Source: Cololabis saira
Taxonomy: Eukaryota > Chordata > Actinopteri > Beloniformes > Belonidae
Direction of reading: 5' to 3'
Assembly: GCF_033807715.1 (NCBI RefSeq)
Contig: NC_084599.1
Coordinates: 32,774,160 to 32,838,159 of the forward strand
DNA length: 64,000 nucleotides
Both the position numbers and the translations under genes were made by a program. The notes beneath the pieces are model-generated. The model searched no databases. It was not told where the DNA came from and saw only the letters and a program-made list of their open reading frames with translations. The stretch's first letter is position 1. Each line of letters starts with the position of its first letter. Below are positions 1 through 14,671 of the stretch, piece by piece.

Positions 1-175
1 TTTTTCTTTTCCTACTGGCTTGTCCGTTTGTTTTTTCAACCAATCTTTTTGCTTTTTGTAGTTTTTGTGGATTCCTGCCTGAGCATCGCTTTTTGTTTAC
101 TTCATTGGTTTCCCCTGTCTTCAATCTCCTGCACTTGGGTCCTGCATGTCCTGATGTTTCTTTTAACAAAATATA
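1..175 (+). repeat. Possible LTR-like repeat end, cut by window edge
   Basis: The T/C-rich composition, with a run reading CTGCACTTGGGTCCTGCATG near 130-150, resembles the 3' parts of the two solo LTRs at 6944-7379 and 40779-41163, which end with 'GCATTTGGGTTC' or 'GCATCTGGGTCC' just before the terminal GTGACA. Here the final GTGACA is not preserved and the left part lies outside the window. The assignment is tentative. Confidence 0.25.
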
Positions 176-1519
176 GCGAAGGAATAGCCATAGGACCGTA
201 ACTTTTAAAGGTTTACTAGGTTGCTTGGAATACAAAGTGTTTTCTTGCTTGACACCACTTTCTTGTAAGAAGATTTCATGTTTCCAAACCCAGCTGAGGC
301 CTTTCCACCCTGTTCTCTCCGTGTCTGCACAGGTTTTCTCCTGGTAATTCGACTTCCTCCCACAGTCACGTTAAAATTTGGTTGATTTGTAATTCCAAAT
401 TGACTGCATGAGTGAACATTAACATGCATTGCTGTGTGTCTCATTTGCTTATGTTTGGCCCTGTGACGGACTGGAGACACGTCCAGGGCGTGTCCCGCTT
501 CCCATCTGATCCAATTCCTTCTATGACTCTTAAAAGCATGAAATATGATTAGATGGAGAATGGATAGGTTGATCCTCTGTATGTTTTTCATGCATTAGGA
601 AATAAATATAGATGTAACTGATAAAACAACAAGAATGTGGTGCGCCTGAGACATTTGCACAGTACCTCTTCAAGTTCACTGGTCTACGTAATGGAGCTTA
701 ACGATGCCATGCCTTGCCAACCAACGCAAAACTGACAAGTTTGTGTTTGCTCAATGAGGTCAGTGCCTAGACACCAGGATATAAGTGTGTGTTATAATAA
801 CTATAATGAAACATGCATGGGTCATAACATAAGCTGACTGACTGTTGTTGTGGAAAGTGTGCCCAGACTGAACTTTGTCGCCAACCTGACTGACTGAGAG
901 TAATTTTTATCTATTCTTGGCTGTACTTGTGCATTAACTTGGGTTTGAGTCTCAGCCGGAAAATGACATCAGCACTCGATCTCTGCTCTCCACTGCCTGG
1001 GGGGGGATTCATCACCCAGACATAATCCACCAGATTTACGCTCCATTACTTAACAAAGAACAAAAACCAACAACCATACATTCTGACACTAATGAAAGCA
1101 CCTACTGTACCATGGCAACGATGATAATTGTATAACTCTGAAAGACAAGACACTGGTGACACATTTCATTCAAATGTATTTCTCTCTTGCACCTCTTACT
1201 CTAAGAACATGTAAACAAGCTTTAACTTGACTGGTGTGGCGTCATCTTCTGACGTGGGCATGTGTCTTGTCCCTTTATAACAAGCCTTGAGCTGGATGCT
1301 TAAATTAACTTTTTCCACGATGACGATAACAGGGGTTCAGCAGTTTCGCAGCGGTGAGCTACGAACGAGATGGCTTGCAGATAGACACGTCTGGAGCTGT
1401 GGGACTAGATGCTTTTGTTGCGGCTGTCATCTCAAAAAAGGCCACATTTGCATCTCCAGTTGTTCGCCACGACCTTTTGATGAAAGATAACTTATACAAG
1501 GAAAACGAAAATACACAGT
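176..1519. other. Unassigned non-coding sequence
   Basis: No coding region, RNA gene or repeat could be recognised. The open frames here are short and have no conserved-looking composition. Confidence 0.4.
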
Positions 1520-1539
1520 CACACACACACACACACACA
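1520..1539. repeat. (CA)n microsatellite, short
   Basis: About ten perfect CA units, read directly from the sequence. Confidence 0.9.
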
Positions 1540-1779
1540 GTGAGATGTGTTAACCACATACACACAGACAGAGTCAATTTATACGCTCAATATCTTGCTT
1601 CCTCTCTGCCTCTTCTTGTTACACAGCAACCTAAAATGGGAGATGTACGAGTGAGGCCTGCGTTCATCTTTTATCCAGCATATACTCCGTGTAACAAGAC
1701 ATTAAAGACAGAGTCCATTCAGGCTTGTCTGACACCATAGTTATCAGCCCCCTCCTAACAATTACCAGCCACTAGTCAC

Positions 1780-2110
1780 TTGGGTGTATGCACTTTGACA
1801 CACACTAATAGACACACTCACACACACATATCCACTCATGCGGCTGCAAATGCAAATGAGGCATGCAGGCACGAGAAGATGAGAATAATGCGAACAGGGA
1901 AATTAGGACGGGAGATTAATGGCTGTCCAACAAAGCCAGATGTGACAGCTAGAACCCCACCTTCGCGTTGGCATGTGACGGTCTTCCGGTGACGACTGAC
2001 GGGATCCTGGAAATCATGCAAATCAGTTTCAGGGGGACATGTGCAGGGGAGTGACAGACTCCTCGACTGGCAGTTTGCACGTGGTGGTTTCTCATTGACT
2101 GAAACTGTGC
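1780..2110. other. Complex non-repetitive block, candidate conserved non-coding element
   Basis: This balanced-complexity stretch carries a perfect POU octamer, ATGCAAAT (1850-1857), beside a second ATGC-type motif. It differs from the AT-rich low-complexity sequence around it. No evolutionary conservation can be shown from one sequence, so this is only a candidate. The rest of 1540-3053 holds nothing I recognise. Confidence 0.15.
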
Positions 2111-3053
2111 CGCTCTCTCTGACAGCACTTAAGAAAAAAAGCACCCCCTTTTTTAAGTTTTTCAACATTTTTTTTTGCAGCCTTGCAGCCATTGAAATTT
2201 GATAAATTTAACCTCAAATAAACCAAAAAAAAACAATATGCTGTATTGCAGTTTCATTAGTTATACAACAAAAACTAAAACAGCATGCTGAAGCAGTGTA
2301 TATGTTCCATAAAACCTTAAAATTGAAAGACTGTATTCTTTTGGCTTCACATGATTGGACCTTCAGGCATTTCGTCACATCTCTGTCTCCCTTTGGTGTG
2401 ACAGTCTGCCTCCCTCTGTCAGTCTCTATTTGCCTCCTTAGCCTCCTACCTCTGGATTATACTTTCTTTTATCCCATGCTATTATTCTTTAAAAGATCTT
2501 CTCACCCCCTTGGAAAACAACTGAAAAGTGGAGAAACTTTTGGGGGGGTGGGCCTGAACCAAAGACAGCGTGGCAACCTCGGCAAATGCAAAGTGAGAAA
2601 ATCCACTTCCACGCCCAAACACAAGCCCTTCCTTTGCCCGTACTGTACCAGCTCCCAACAATTTGACAGGGTAGCAGCTGCATAATCTTGCTAATAAAAT
2701 TATAAAACCAACAATGGAGAAAAAAATGTGTCAAAGCTGTGGTTAATGCCTCGTACCAACTGGCTTCTGTGCTTTCATGTGATAAGTCCGTTAATTCCCA
2801 CTGAAACCTCCATAATCTCTGAAGCAGTTGCAAAACTCCTCTACTGCTGCGTTTTGGAGCGTTATTTACGTCGTGTTCATTAAAAAAATCTCAGTTTGTG
2901 TGGTGGATTACGGAGAACTAATGCGCTATGCTGGCATCTGATGCTGTCTAGCATAACAAAAATAACCGTCAAACTTCTGTAGTCAAACAAATATATAGGC
3001 GGCACGTGGAGGCTGTTCTAAAAATATTTTCTCTCCAGAAATACTTATCTCAT

Positions 3054-3396
3054 TTAAAGGAGCATGAGGCAGGATTGAGGTAGGATTTATGAAAAAAATT
3101 TGTATACGTTTTAAGTTTTCTAGTAATAATGTCAGCGTTCCAAACCAAAAAGAATGAGCCCTCTAGTGTATCTCTCCGTTGCCTTGAACAGGCTGTGTGC
3201 TGCAAAATGTGCTGCAATTCGGGGCCCGAATTTACCGCGCTGTCCTGCAGATGTGACGTCACATGACGCTGCATGCGCGTTCTCCCCGTTCTCCCGTGCC
3301 GGCTTCACTGTTGGCTGCAGTACCCCCGACGGCCGTCGTGGCGAAGGGTGGCGCTAGAGAGTCTCATTTCTTAAAAGGAGCCTCATGCTCCTTTAA
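3054..3396. mobile_element. TTAA-flanked MITE, copy 1
   Basis: The termini are inverted copies of AGGAGCATGAGGC, and each is flanked by TTAA (3054-3057 and 3393-3396). The TTAA target duplication is the signature of piggyBac- or Kolobok-type transposition. The GC-rich interior contains a GACGTCACATGACGC-like block and CGGCCGTCGTGG. A relative in inverse orientation lies at 48993-49331 with the same termini and interior. There is no transposase, so it is non-autonomous. Open frames crossing the interior are incidental. Confidence 0.85.
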
Positions 3397-3494
3397 GGTA
3401 GACAAACCTATGCAGTGTTTGAGCTGCTAAAATTGACCTTCAAATATGTTCGATCTGTTCATCGTGTGTGGTTCAACACGCAAGATGAAGGATC

Positions 3495-4705
3495 TAAAGG
3501 CCCTTTTACATTGACGGATACCTTCGTTTTAGCACTGTCTCGTAACATACTGGCTGTCCTTTTTAACTTTAACAGACACGAGGTGGCGTGTCGAGCTCGC
3601 CGCGCCAATTGCCTCTAAGGGTACGCTTGATCACTGGACAGGTCTGATGTAAACAGAACTTACATAGGGCGGCAGGTCGTGGGTGGGATTTCTTGATTAA
3701 AACTCGAGGGTGTCCGTGAGCTCCTCATCCTCAGAGCCATAAATCAGCATATTATGTAACCGAAATCTATAACTGGGTACTATAATGACAGACTGCAGCT
3801 TTTCAAGAAACAAAAGTCAAACTGAAGAACCTCAGAAAGTTATTTGCTGTGAACGACAACAACAGCAAGAGTGTCAGATGGAGACTGCTGGTCATATTTG
3901 TGCAAATATGTGTTTTGGGGGAAGTTGCTACAGAAATCTCATTGTTATTCAGCATGGATCCGATCATCCACTCCGTCTACTGCATCAGCTTTTCTGATGT
4001 TGGTGAAGCCACCAGGCCTCACCAACCAGGCCGTCATGTTATGTGGTACCACTCATAATGCTTCCCAAGTCATCTTCTATCCCCTAAAATTGGCTGCAAG
4101 CACCGGGAAGGCAATAGTGGATTTTCCATTAGCCCTATATTTACGCAAAACCCAAATATCGAAAAACCTAAAAAAAAAACATTCAATGCAAACAGCTTTA
4201 CTTAAAAAAATATCCAAAATTTTGTCCTTTTCACGCTTTCGAGAGGTGTTTTTTTCAGGAGTTTCAATAATCCTGTATATCACAAAATTGTAATCGGAAA
4301 GCTTTTTCGGGTATTTCCCTGCCTCTGGCAGCGCCGGATGTGACATAGTCGGTCAATCTTAAGTCATCCAAACCTAGTTTCCAGCCTTTTTGGCCTCAGT
4401 AATACAATGTAGCTGTACTGTAATGCTCCTTCATTTGAATGATTATTCGTTGGTTTCATCCTCTGTTTTCTCAACAGCATCAGCAGCAATCGCAATTATT
4501 TGTGAAAGACTAAATATGTTTTTGTCCATCTTCTTTGAAGTATTCTTTGTTTTGAAGAGAAGTTTGCAGGATGAGATACGGAGAGTAACCGAGATATGGA
4601 AAAAGTGTGATGGAAACACAACTAATAACACGCCTAGCATTTGCATTGGCCAGTGCAGTTTAAACATGCATTTGTCATCCAGGGTTAATAACAGGGTCTG
4701 ATGTA
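3495..4705 (+). repeat. Dispersed repeat family, copy A (interrupted)
   Basis: This copy aligns by eye with 24556-25215 over most of its length. Shared blocks include CCTTTTACA at the left end, GGTCTRATGTAAACAGAAC, GAGCTCCTCATCCTCAGAGCC, ACTGAGGAGCC/ACTGAAGAACC and GGCCGTCATGT. The right end is CATCCAGGGTTAATA...GATGTAAAAACAC, so the outer ends carry a loosely inverted TTTTACA. The copy is split by about 500 bp of foreign sequence (about 4115-4622) that is absent from copy B. It is probably a non-autonomous DNA element; the superfamily is not determined. Confidence 0.65.
4115..4622. other. Insertion within dispersed repeat copy A
   Basis: The sequence is present in copy A but missing from the homologous place in copy B (24556-25215), where the flanking blocks are nearly contiguous. 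It is AT-rich. No termini or target duplication could be resolved, and no coding potential was recognised. Confidence 0.45.
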
Positions 4706-5082
4706 AAAACACTTTAAGATTATCCCTGACTTGTCCTGCCTTTTAGTCCACAACTCCAAGGCCTCCTACTCATTAATTTGTGAATGTTTCCTGCAAAGTA
4801 GTTTTGTCATTTCATAAGAAAAGATAGACTTTAAAGTATCATTACAGGATATTCACTGAGATAAGCTCCATTATATCTTGAAGAAATTATAAAACCTGTT
4901 TAAAAAAGGTGATATTTCCTGTTTCAAAGTTGTTATATTTTTCTTTTGTGCATAGAATTCCTTCTTTAAAAATGTATTTTCTTTTACAAAGGTTAAAATG
5001 TTGACAATTTCTCACATCAAAATGATATATGATGATAAAAATGCAGGTCCATTAAGTCACAAGTTTCTTATAATAAGAAAAA
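4706..5082. other. Unassigned AT-rich sequence
   Basis: Nothing recognised. Confidence 0.4.
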
Positions 5083-5340
5083 TAATAGCTTGCATTTATA
5101 TAGCGCACCCAAGGTCGCTTTACAATGGTCGTATATTATTCATTGACTCCTCATTTATACTTGGTGGTGGTAAACTACATATGTAGCCACAGCTGCCCTG
5201 GGGCAGACTGACGGAAATGTGGCAGCCAATCCACACCAACGTCCTCTCTGCCACCACCGGAACATTCATTCACATTCATACACCAGCGATGCCCTCACTG
5301 GAGGCGAGGAGGGTGACGTGTATTAATAAAACCACTTGCA
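5083..5340 (+). repeat. Interspersed repeat fragment (GCATTTATATAGCGC type)
   Basis: It begins with AGCTTGCATTTATATAGCGC and contains AAGGTCGCTTTACAATG, then a CATTCACATTCATACACC block. I remember this pattern as a frequently repeated one in fish genomes. No target duplication was found and the class is not assigned. Confidence 0.45.
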
Positions 5341-6938
5341 ATTTAGAGATCTGCACCGAAACGCAGAGCTCAAAGAAAATATGTGCTTTCTGATTTAAGA
5401 TGATATAAAGGTCTGCCGGCAGAAACTACAGGTCCAAAAAAACGACACTGCAAAGTCAGAATTACGCCAAAAATGGGAAAGGAAGAAGAAGAAAAAACAA
5501 TAATACAAAAAAGACAACCCAAGTGTCAAGGGAAAACTCTTTATGCAGGGTTACATTTATGCAGAGATGATTATTTATTATTTCCAAAACAAAAAATGTC
5601 ATTCAAGAGTGTTTCAAATAAATGTGTAAATGAGATAAAGACAGAACTCCAAAAGGTCATCCACATCAGAGATTTTGATTTATTATTTATTACGATTTTC
5701 AGCAACATCCGCTGCCTGGTAATCCAGTCAGATTTATGATTTTGAAAGGAAAAGATATGTTTCCTTATACCATCACAGTAAAATATGCATGAATAAATGA
5801 TTCACTGCAAGGTCAAGGACAAGAGAAAAAAGCAAGTACAGTAAATATAAGAGAATAACACAGGAACTGAAAACACTTTAATGTTCAACAATGAAGGCAT
5901 TTTTAAAAGATTTCTCGTGCTGAGACAGATTTATCAAGAAAGTTAATTCTCTCAAACGTGATCAATCAATCGATTCAGGGGAGTGATACAAGATACTCTG
6001 TGGCCACGGACGCCCTCGTCATTTCCATAAAGCTGTGGCTCAAGGGCTGACTGCAACATGCTGGATCTGACTGTGGCCAAGTGGAACATCACAATTAGCA
6101 TATTTATTTTATTTTAATGAAAGTCCCGTCCAGTAAAAGTGGATCATCAGCTCGGGGCCTGGTCCAGTGTATCTGGTAATATTTGATAAAGGCTCATGAT
6201 GTTGCAGAGTTAACATGCCTGATCAAGACTTCCCTTTAAGTTACAGTACTGTAAAAGGAAAATTCTGATATATCTGAATACAGAACTGGAGAACCCCTCC
6301 TCTATTTTTGATGCTCTTTGATTCTGCATCAAACACATTTTAATTTATTTCCCTCTTTCTAACGTTCCCATAACTTTTCGCTGTTGTATAACCATGCTGC
6401 GTATTACTTTTGAAGTGGAAAATGTTTTAATTTTTCGTTCCCTCATGCCTTCCGGGGAGTGAAAAGCACAAGTCCTACACCACTTTGTTTGCAGAATATC
6501 AATGTTTTATTAAATCTGCTGAATCTCCAGAGGCATTTCAGTCAAATCCCCCCGCAGAGACAGCAAACATTTGGATTGATGGTGGTTTCAGGCTCACTTC
6601 TCCGTAGCTGAACCTGCTTCAATATTGTTTCATCCATACACTCACATGGATGAAAGGCCTGGCACTCTCCCACCTAACTTTGAAAGCAGTGGAGGAGTTT
6701 TCATCTTGAACTCAAATGTAGCGATGGTTCAACAAAGGAGGAGTTAGAGAGCTGCTACTTTTGGAAACTCTCGAAGGAACAATTACACTTGGACTGCAGG
6801 GTGCTCTTTTGTGGTGATTGTGTACTTGGAGATTTTTGAGAAGCAATGAAGCACAGCCACTGAAGATGTAAGGGATTTTTAATGTAGCTGAGGGTTACTA
6901 AGGAATCACAACAGTCCAACAAATATAAATATTTGATT
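5341..6938. other. Unassigned non-coding sequence
   Basis: No gene or repeat recognised. The sequence is moderately complex and AT-rich, with only short chance frames. Confidence 0.4.
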
Positions 6939-6943
6939 GCATT

Positions 6944-7379
6944 TGTCATGGTTTCCCAGTGTAGTTTTTTATTTTAACTCACTCCCCTGTCTTTCCAGGT
7001 CCTGCCACCCTAATCAGCCAGAAATCCACTCATTCCCTTCACCTGTGCTTCCCCACCCAGCTCCACACCTGGTTTCCCTCATCAGCAGTTCCCCTCATAT
7101 ACCGGCCCTTTTCCACCTTCTAGTTTGCCAGATTGTCGTGTGCTTTTGCCTCGCTTTCCAGCCTTCCTGATTTCTGTCCTGTTCCTGCCTGCCTGCCTGT
7201 AACCCTGCATTATTCTTGGTTTATGGATTTTTGCCTGCCCGTTTTGGTTTTGTTTGCCTGATCTGCCTGACTACCCGGTTTGACCCCTGCCTGCCTTTTG
7301 ACAAAGATTAAAGCCTCTTGGACTCTGATCCTGCCTGGTGTTGTGCATTTGGGTTCTCTGTCCTGTCTGAGCCGTGACA
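6944..7379 (+). mobile_element. Solo LTR (436 bp) with 5-bp target duplication
   Basis: It starts TGTCATGG and ends CCGTGACA, an imperfect inverted repeat with the TG...CA ends of long terminal repeats. It is flanked by GCATT on both sides (6939-6943 and 7380-7384), the 5-bp duplication expected of retroviral-type integrase. An ATTAAA polyadenylation-like signal (7307-7312) lies about 70 bp before the 3' end, as expected for an LTR read on the plus strand. No internal retroelement genes are nearby, so it is a solo LTR left by recombination between two LTRs. It is probably Ty3/Gypsy-like, but LTR sequence alone does not prove this. Confidence 0.8.
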
Positions 7380-7384
7380 GCATT

Positions 7385-8908
7385 ATTCTGAGACAGGATG
7401 CTACTTGAACATTTTCGACAGGCAAAGAAAATCGGATATAGTGGCTTTATCTATTTGCAAGTTGAAAAGCATTTCAAAATCAAACAATGACTCCAAATTT
7501 TATAGTACTGGACGCCTTAGTAATGTTAGATCTATGTAGATTTTCTTGGATGGGATTAAACTAAATATACAAAAAAACAAAAAAATACAGGCAACTTGTC
7601 CGGATGGCTGTATCAGTGCTGGGATAGACTCCAGCATGACCAATGATGAGCCAGTGCTGGAAACTGAGCAGTCGAGGGTGATAAATGGGAAGCCCAGCAC
7701 TCATCTAACCTGCACCGTACGTGAGTCTGAATCAGCTGTGCATTAGCTCATCTTGGAATAGCCTCAGGTGGTCATTGACATGATTAGGTTTGCTATTTGT
7801 GTGTCTCGGCTAGCAAGTAGCATCCTTACGCAGGCAACCTGGCAACCATCGGCTGCTTTAGTCACTTGGTCACCGAAGGCAACAGGATCAGGGTCATGAT
7901 CACCATACTGCCATGGAAGCCACCAATAATTACAGCATAAATCAATTGCGATAAGAATTAACCAAAAACATGCACATACAACTGAGAGAACTAACAATCA
8001 CGTTCAATAAAAATACGATAAAAACATATACATCATGTTAAATCAGCCACCGAATAACGTTTGAATTTGAACAAGCACGGCTGACAGGAGGAGACGTTCA
8101 TCTAGAGCCTGACAAAGACTGCTTAAGTAGAACATAAGTCTTTATGAGACCGAGGATGGATCTGTGACACTGATGTGCATATGTCTAAGGGGGGCAGCGT
8201 CAGAGCAGATGATTAGATAAAATGTGATGGAGGGAATCAGTTCTGGCAGACAGTTGTGGTAGTTATATAATATGTAGGGTCCTCTGGTTCTGCAATTTCA
8301 GCTTCTTTTTTTCATTTTATTTCATTAACCTTCTAACTGATTACTATTATAGGGTTCAGTAAACATCTTTGAATCAGAGCGCTGCTAATTTGATCCCCAG
8401 CTCACATGTTAAAGTGTTCCTAGATTCCCCCCTATTTTCTTCACTAGTTCTGGATAAAACCTCCTGCTACGCTCATGCAATGATTGAATTTACCTTTATG
8501 ACCATATATTGTCTTTTTCTCACTAATCAAGTGATTAAATTCATTGTGTCAAGTGGGTTCTTTACAGGCCAACACGTTAAATTACCTGTAAAAAGAAAGA
8601 GCATAACAATTGATTTACTGGTGACAAATCCTGCCGCTGCATGTGTTAGCCTCCACATTTCTTCATTTCTTCCTGAGATGTTCTACATCTGTTCTGTCCA
8701 AATTCTTACGGATGGTGAAAAAACAAACTGTGATCTTAATGGATCTTAGTGATCCTAGTAAAAGTCACATCCACTCTGAGTATCAAGAACGGAGACCCAA
8801 TTAAAAGCACTCTATGTAGAAATACCATATCTGACCACATGGGGGCCTATAGATTTGCAGCATTGACCAAAGAACTACTGACAGTGACAGTACCTACTTA
8901 TCGGCACA
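7385..8908. other. Unassigned non-coding sequence
   Basis: Around 7595-7650 the text 'GCTGGGATAGACTCCAGCA' resembles the 3' part of the SINE family seen at 20720-20984, but the match fades quickly. Otherwise nothing was recognised. The longest frame (8369-8749) has no recognisable domain. Confidence 0.35.
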
Positions 8909-8916
8909 GTCTGGTG

Positions 8917-9662
8917 TAGAGCCCTGCCCGACTGTTTTCTTCATCCATCTCCTGCCCGCTCCCGCTGAATTTCTGACCATTACTGCCCGCAATGTGTGTG
9001 TTACACTCCCGCCCACTCCCGCAGTGTGTATATCCACTCCCGCAAAACTCTGAGAATTCATGCCCGCACAATAATAGAGATGTATTCATTTTGTGTCTTC
9101 TCCCGTCCCACAAGACAAAAATGTCCTAGACAAATCTATCTGATTTAATGTGAACATGATCATTGTGGAGCTTGAAGGATAATTGACAGTTCATAGGCCA
9201 CCTGACCAAAACTTAGATGCAAATCCATCATTGTCATCATTGCACAAGCTATTTAGCCTTTCGCGCACGCATCAATTCTGTGATTGAGGTTATAGCAATG
9301 AGAGTAGGCTGTGAGTGGCTCAAATAACACTAATAAATAACATAAAATAAACAAAGTTAACGAATGAAACAAATTAATTTAACAAATGAACCCAGCTTTC
9401 TTCCAAGATGCTCCACAGACACTAAATGCAGTTTCTCCAAATATCTGACTTGCCTTGCTTTGTCTTTGTTTTGTAAGGGCCTTTTTTGAGGTTCTTTTCC
9501 ACGTCATTGATTTCCATCTTGTCGCAAGACTACATCCCGATCCGGCAGTGTTTTTTTACCCGCCCGTTCCCGCCCGCAACAAAGTTCAAACTTCCCGCTC
9601 CCGCGAGATTTGCGTTGGGTCCCGCTGGACCTGGCGGGACCCAATCCCCATGCAGCCCTCTA
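8917..9662. mobile_element. Non-autonomous hAT element (746 bp) with exact 8-bp TSD
   Basis: The ends are TAGAGCCCTGC and, inverted, TAGAGGGCTGC (9 of 11 matching). The element is flanked by identical GTCTGGTG copies (8909-8916 and 9663-9670), the 8-bp target duplication typical of hAT transposases. Both end regions are packed with CCCGC hexamers (TCCCGC or GCCCGC), all on the same strand, a likely subterminal binding-site array. The interior is AT-rich and has no transposase frame. Confidence 0.88.
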
Positions 9663-9670
9663 GTCTGGTG

Positions 9671-10691
9671 CACTTCACTGTGCTTTACACAAGGGGCTGT
9701 CACATGAACTTTTTATATGTGCTGCCACCTTGTGGTCAGAAGTGGCATCGGCACAAAGAGTGACTTGCAAAACAAGCTTCGTAGAGGCAGAACTTGATGC
9801 ATTATGTGTACTGTTAATAAAAAAGAAAAAAATCTTGACCTTAAGCTTTTAATGGATTAACATTTGAACCAGCTTACTGGCAGCAAATTATGATGAGATT
9901 TGACCATAATCACATAACTATCATAAGGACTGGTATCCTCTGTGATATGTTGTTTTTCATGCTGGGTTATCATCACAAGATAAAGAAAAAAGAGAGGAAG
10001 GGAGTCAGAAAGAATTACTGTGGTGTCTGTTTTCATAATGCACATAACACATTCATTATAATCATTATTTATGTTTTCATTTATGACATGAATCCACTTA
10101 CAACTGTACTTTGTTATCCTCAAAAAGACCAACGTCAAACCCAATAGGAACCAGAGAAAATGATCCACCCTAAGGCTCTCAGGAGGGGGGAGGATGAATG
10201 AAATCTGATTTTAATAAAATCTGTCAGTGGAGTCGCGCTGTTGAGTAAAGTGAAGAAATCTGATGTATAAGTGCACAGTCTCATATCTGTTACTCGCGAA
10301 TGTGGGAGGAAAATAAACCTCCTGGCAATCAAAAAAGCAAAGGCAATAATGTTTAATCATGCCGTGGAAGATTACTTCTTTACGTCTGTCAGTGGAGATG
10401 TATTTAAAAAAGTTTTTATAATATGTTTAAGTTCTAACTTCAGTTCACAGCTCTGTACTAATAATGTGGAGGAGTTTTTTGTGAGGAGCAATGAAGCAAA
10501 CTTCTTCGGTAGGAAGAACTTTTGAACTTTACTAGCTGAACTCTGTCATTGCTGTTGACCATCAGCACTATTTTTGACCATCAGTTGGCCACAACTCATC
10601 AACATCACTGGATACCAGATGTGTTTGATGTGTTTTCTCATCACGGAAAGCGTCGCTCACCAAATTCGTTTCTCAGTTAAAAGACCAGAGG
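9671..10691. other. Unassigned AT-rich sequence
   Basis: No gene or repeat recognised. Confidence 0.4.
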
Positions 10692-10699
10692 GCGTCAAG

Positions 10700-11378
10700 C
10701 AGAGCCGACTGGGAGATTTGCGAGGCCCTGTGCGAAATGGCTGGGGGGGCCCCCTCGCGCGCTCGCTACGCTCACGCGCGCGAAATTTTTGGGGTTTTTC
10801 GGGTCGGATCGGGTGTCTATATGCGCAATTTTAACTCTCCAATTAGCAAAATACTGGATACCTTCCCCTGCCTCATCATCATTTGACTTGCCTTGACGCG
10901 GGGCCCCACGGCTGCTTGAGACCCGGTTGGATCGGTGATTTTTGTAACAAATTTATCAAACGAGCCTTTCAGAGAGGCATTAAACTCTTCCATTTTCTTT
11001 TGTTTTTTTTTATTTTTTCATCCCCTGATGGAAATTTCCTGATTCTGTCTCGTTCTCTCGACATTGTGTGACAGTTTGTTCCAACTCCACCGTCTGGATC
11101 AGAGCACCTTGTGTCTGCGCTTGGTCAGACGCAGTTGTATTGAACAACAGACACACGCATCATTGCACATATATTTATTGATATGCACAGACTAGTACAC
11201 ATTTAGGTCTGTAATGGAACGTGACTGTTGATATCTATAAGGGAAAAAACGAAAAAAAAAATTTTGAAAAAAATTTTTTTTTGAAAAAAAAAAAAAAAAA
11301 CGGCCCATAGCGCGAGGCCCCTTGGGGCGCGAGGCCCCGTGCGCTCGCACGGTTCGCACACCCCTTGCGGCGGCTCTG
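10700..11378. mobile_element. Second non-autonomous hAT-type element (679 bp) with exact 8-bp TSD
   Basis: It begins CAGAGCCG and ends CGGCTCTG, an 8-bp perfect inverted repeat. It is flanked by identical GCGTCAAG copies (10692-10699 and 11379-11386). The end regions are strikingly GC-rich, with repeated GCGAGGCCC and CTCGCGCGCTCGC-like motifs, while the core is AT-rich with long A/T runs (about 11240-11300). The termini differ from those of the element at 8917-9662, so it is a separate family. It has no transposase gene. Confidence 0.87.
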
Positions 11379-11386
11379 GCGTCAAG

Positions 11387-14514
<3,128 letters not shown>

Positions 14515-14671
14515 ATGGATGGATGGATGGATGGATGGATGGATGGATGGATGGATGGATGGATGGATGGATGGATGGATGGATGGATGGATGGATGGAT
14601 GGATGGATGGATGGATGGACAGACGGATGGAAAGAAGGATGGAAAGAAGGATGGAAAGAAGGATGGACGGA
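14515..14671. repeat. (ATGG)n microsatellite with a 12-bp derived extension
   Basis: About 26 near-perfect ATGG units (14515-14619) pass into three copies of a 12-bp unit, GGATGGAAAGAA (about 14625-14665). The tetranucleotide array seems to have mutated and then been re-amplified. Open frames on both strands here come only from the repeat. Confidence 0.95.

Noticed and set aside
3154..3357. Short plus-strand frame in GC-rich sequence, repeated near 49.0-49.26 kb on the other strand
   Set aside because: The similarity between the two places is due to the TTAA MITE, not to a shared gene.
6500..6600. Similarity of TTCAGTCAAATCCCCCCGCA (about 6539) to TTCCAGTTAAATCCCCGCTG (about 55506)
   Set aside because: The match fades within about 40 bp on either side and may be chance or a very old repeat.
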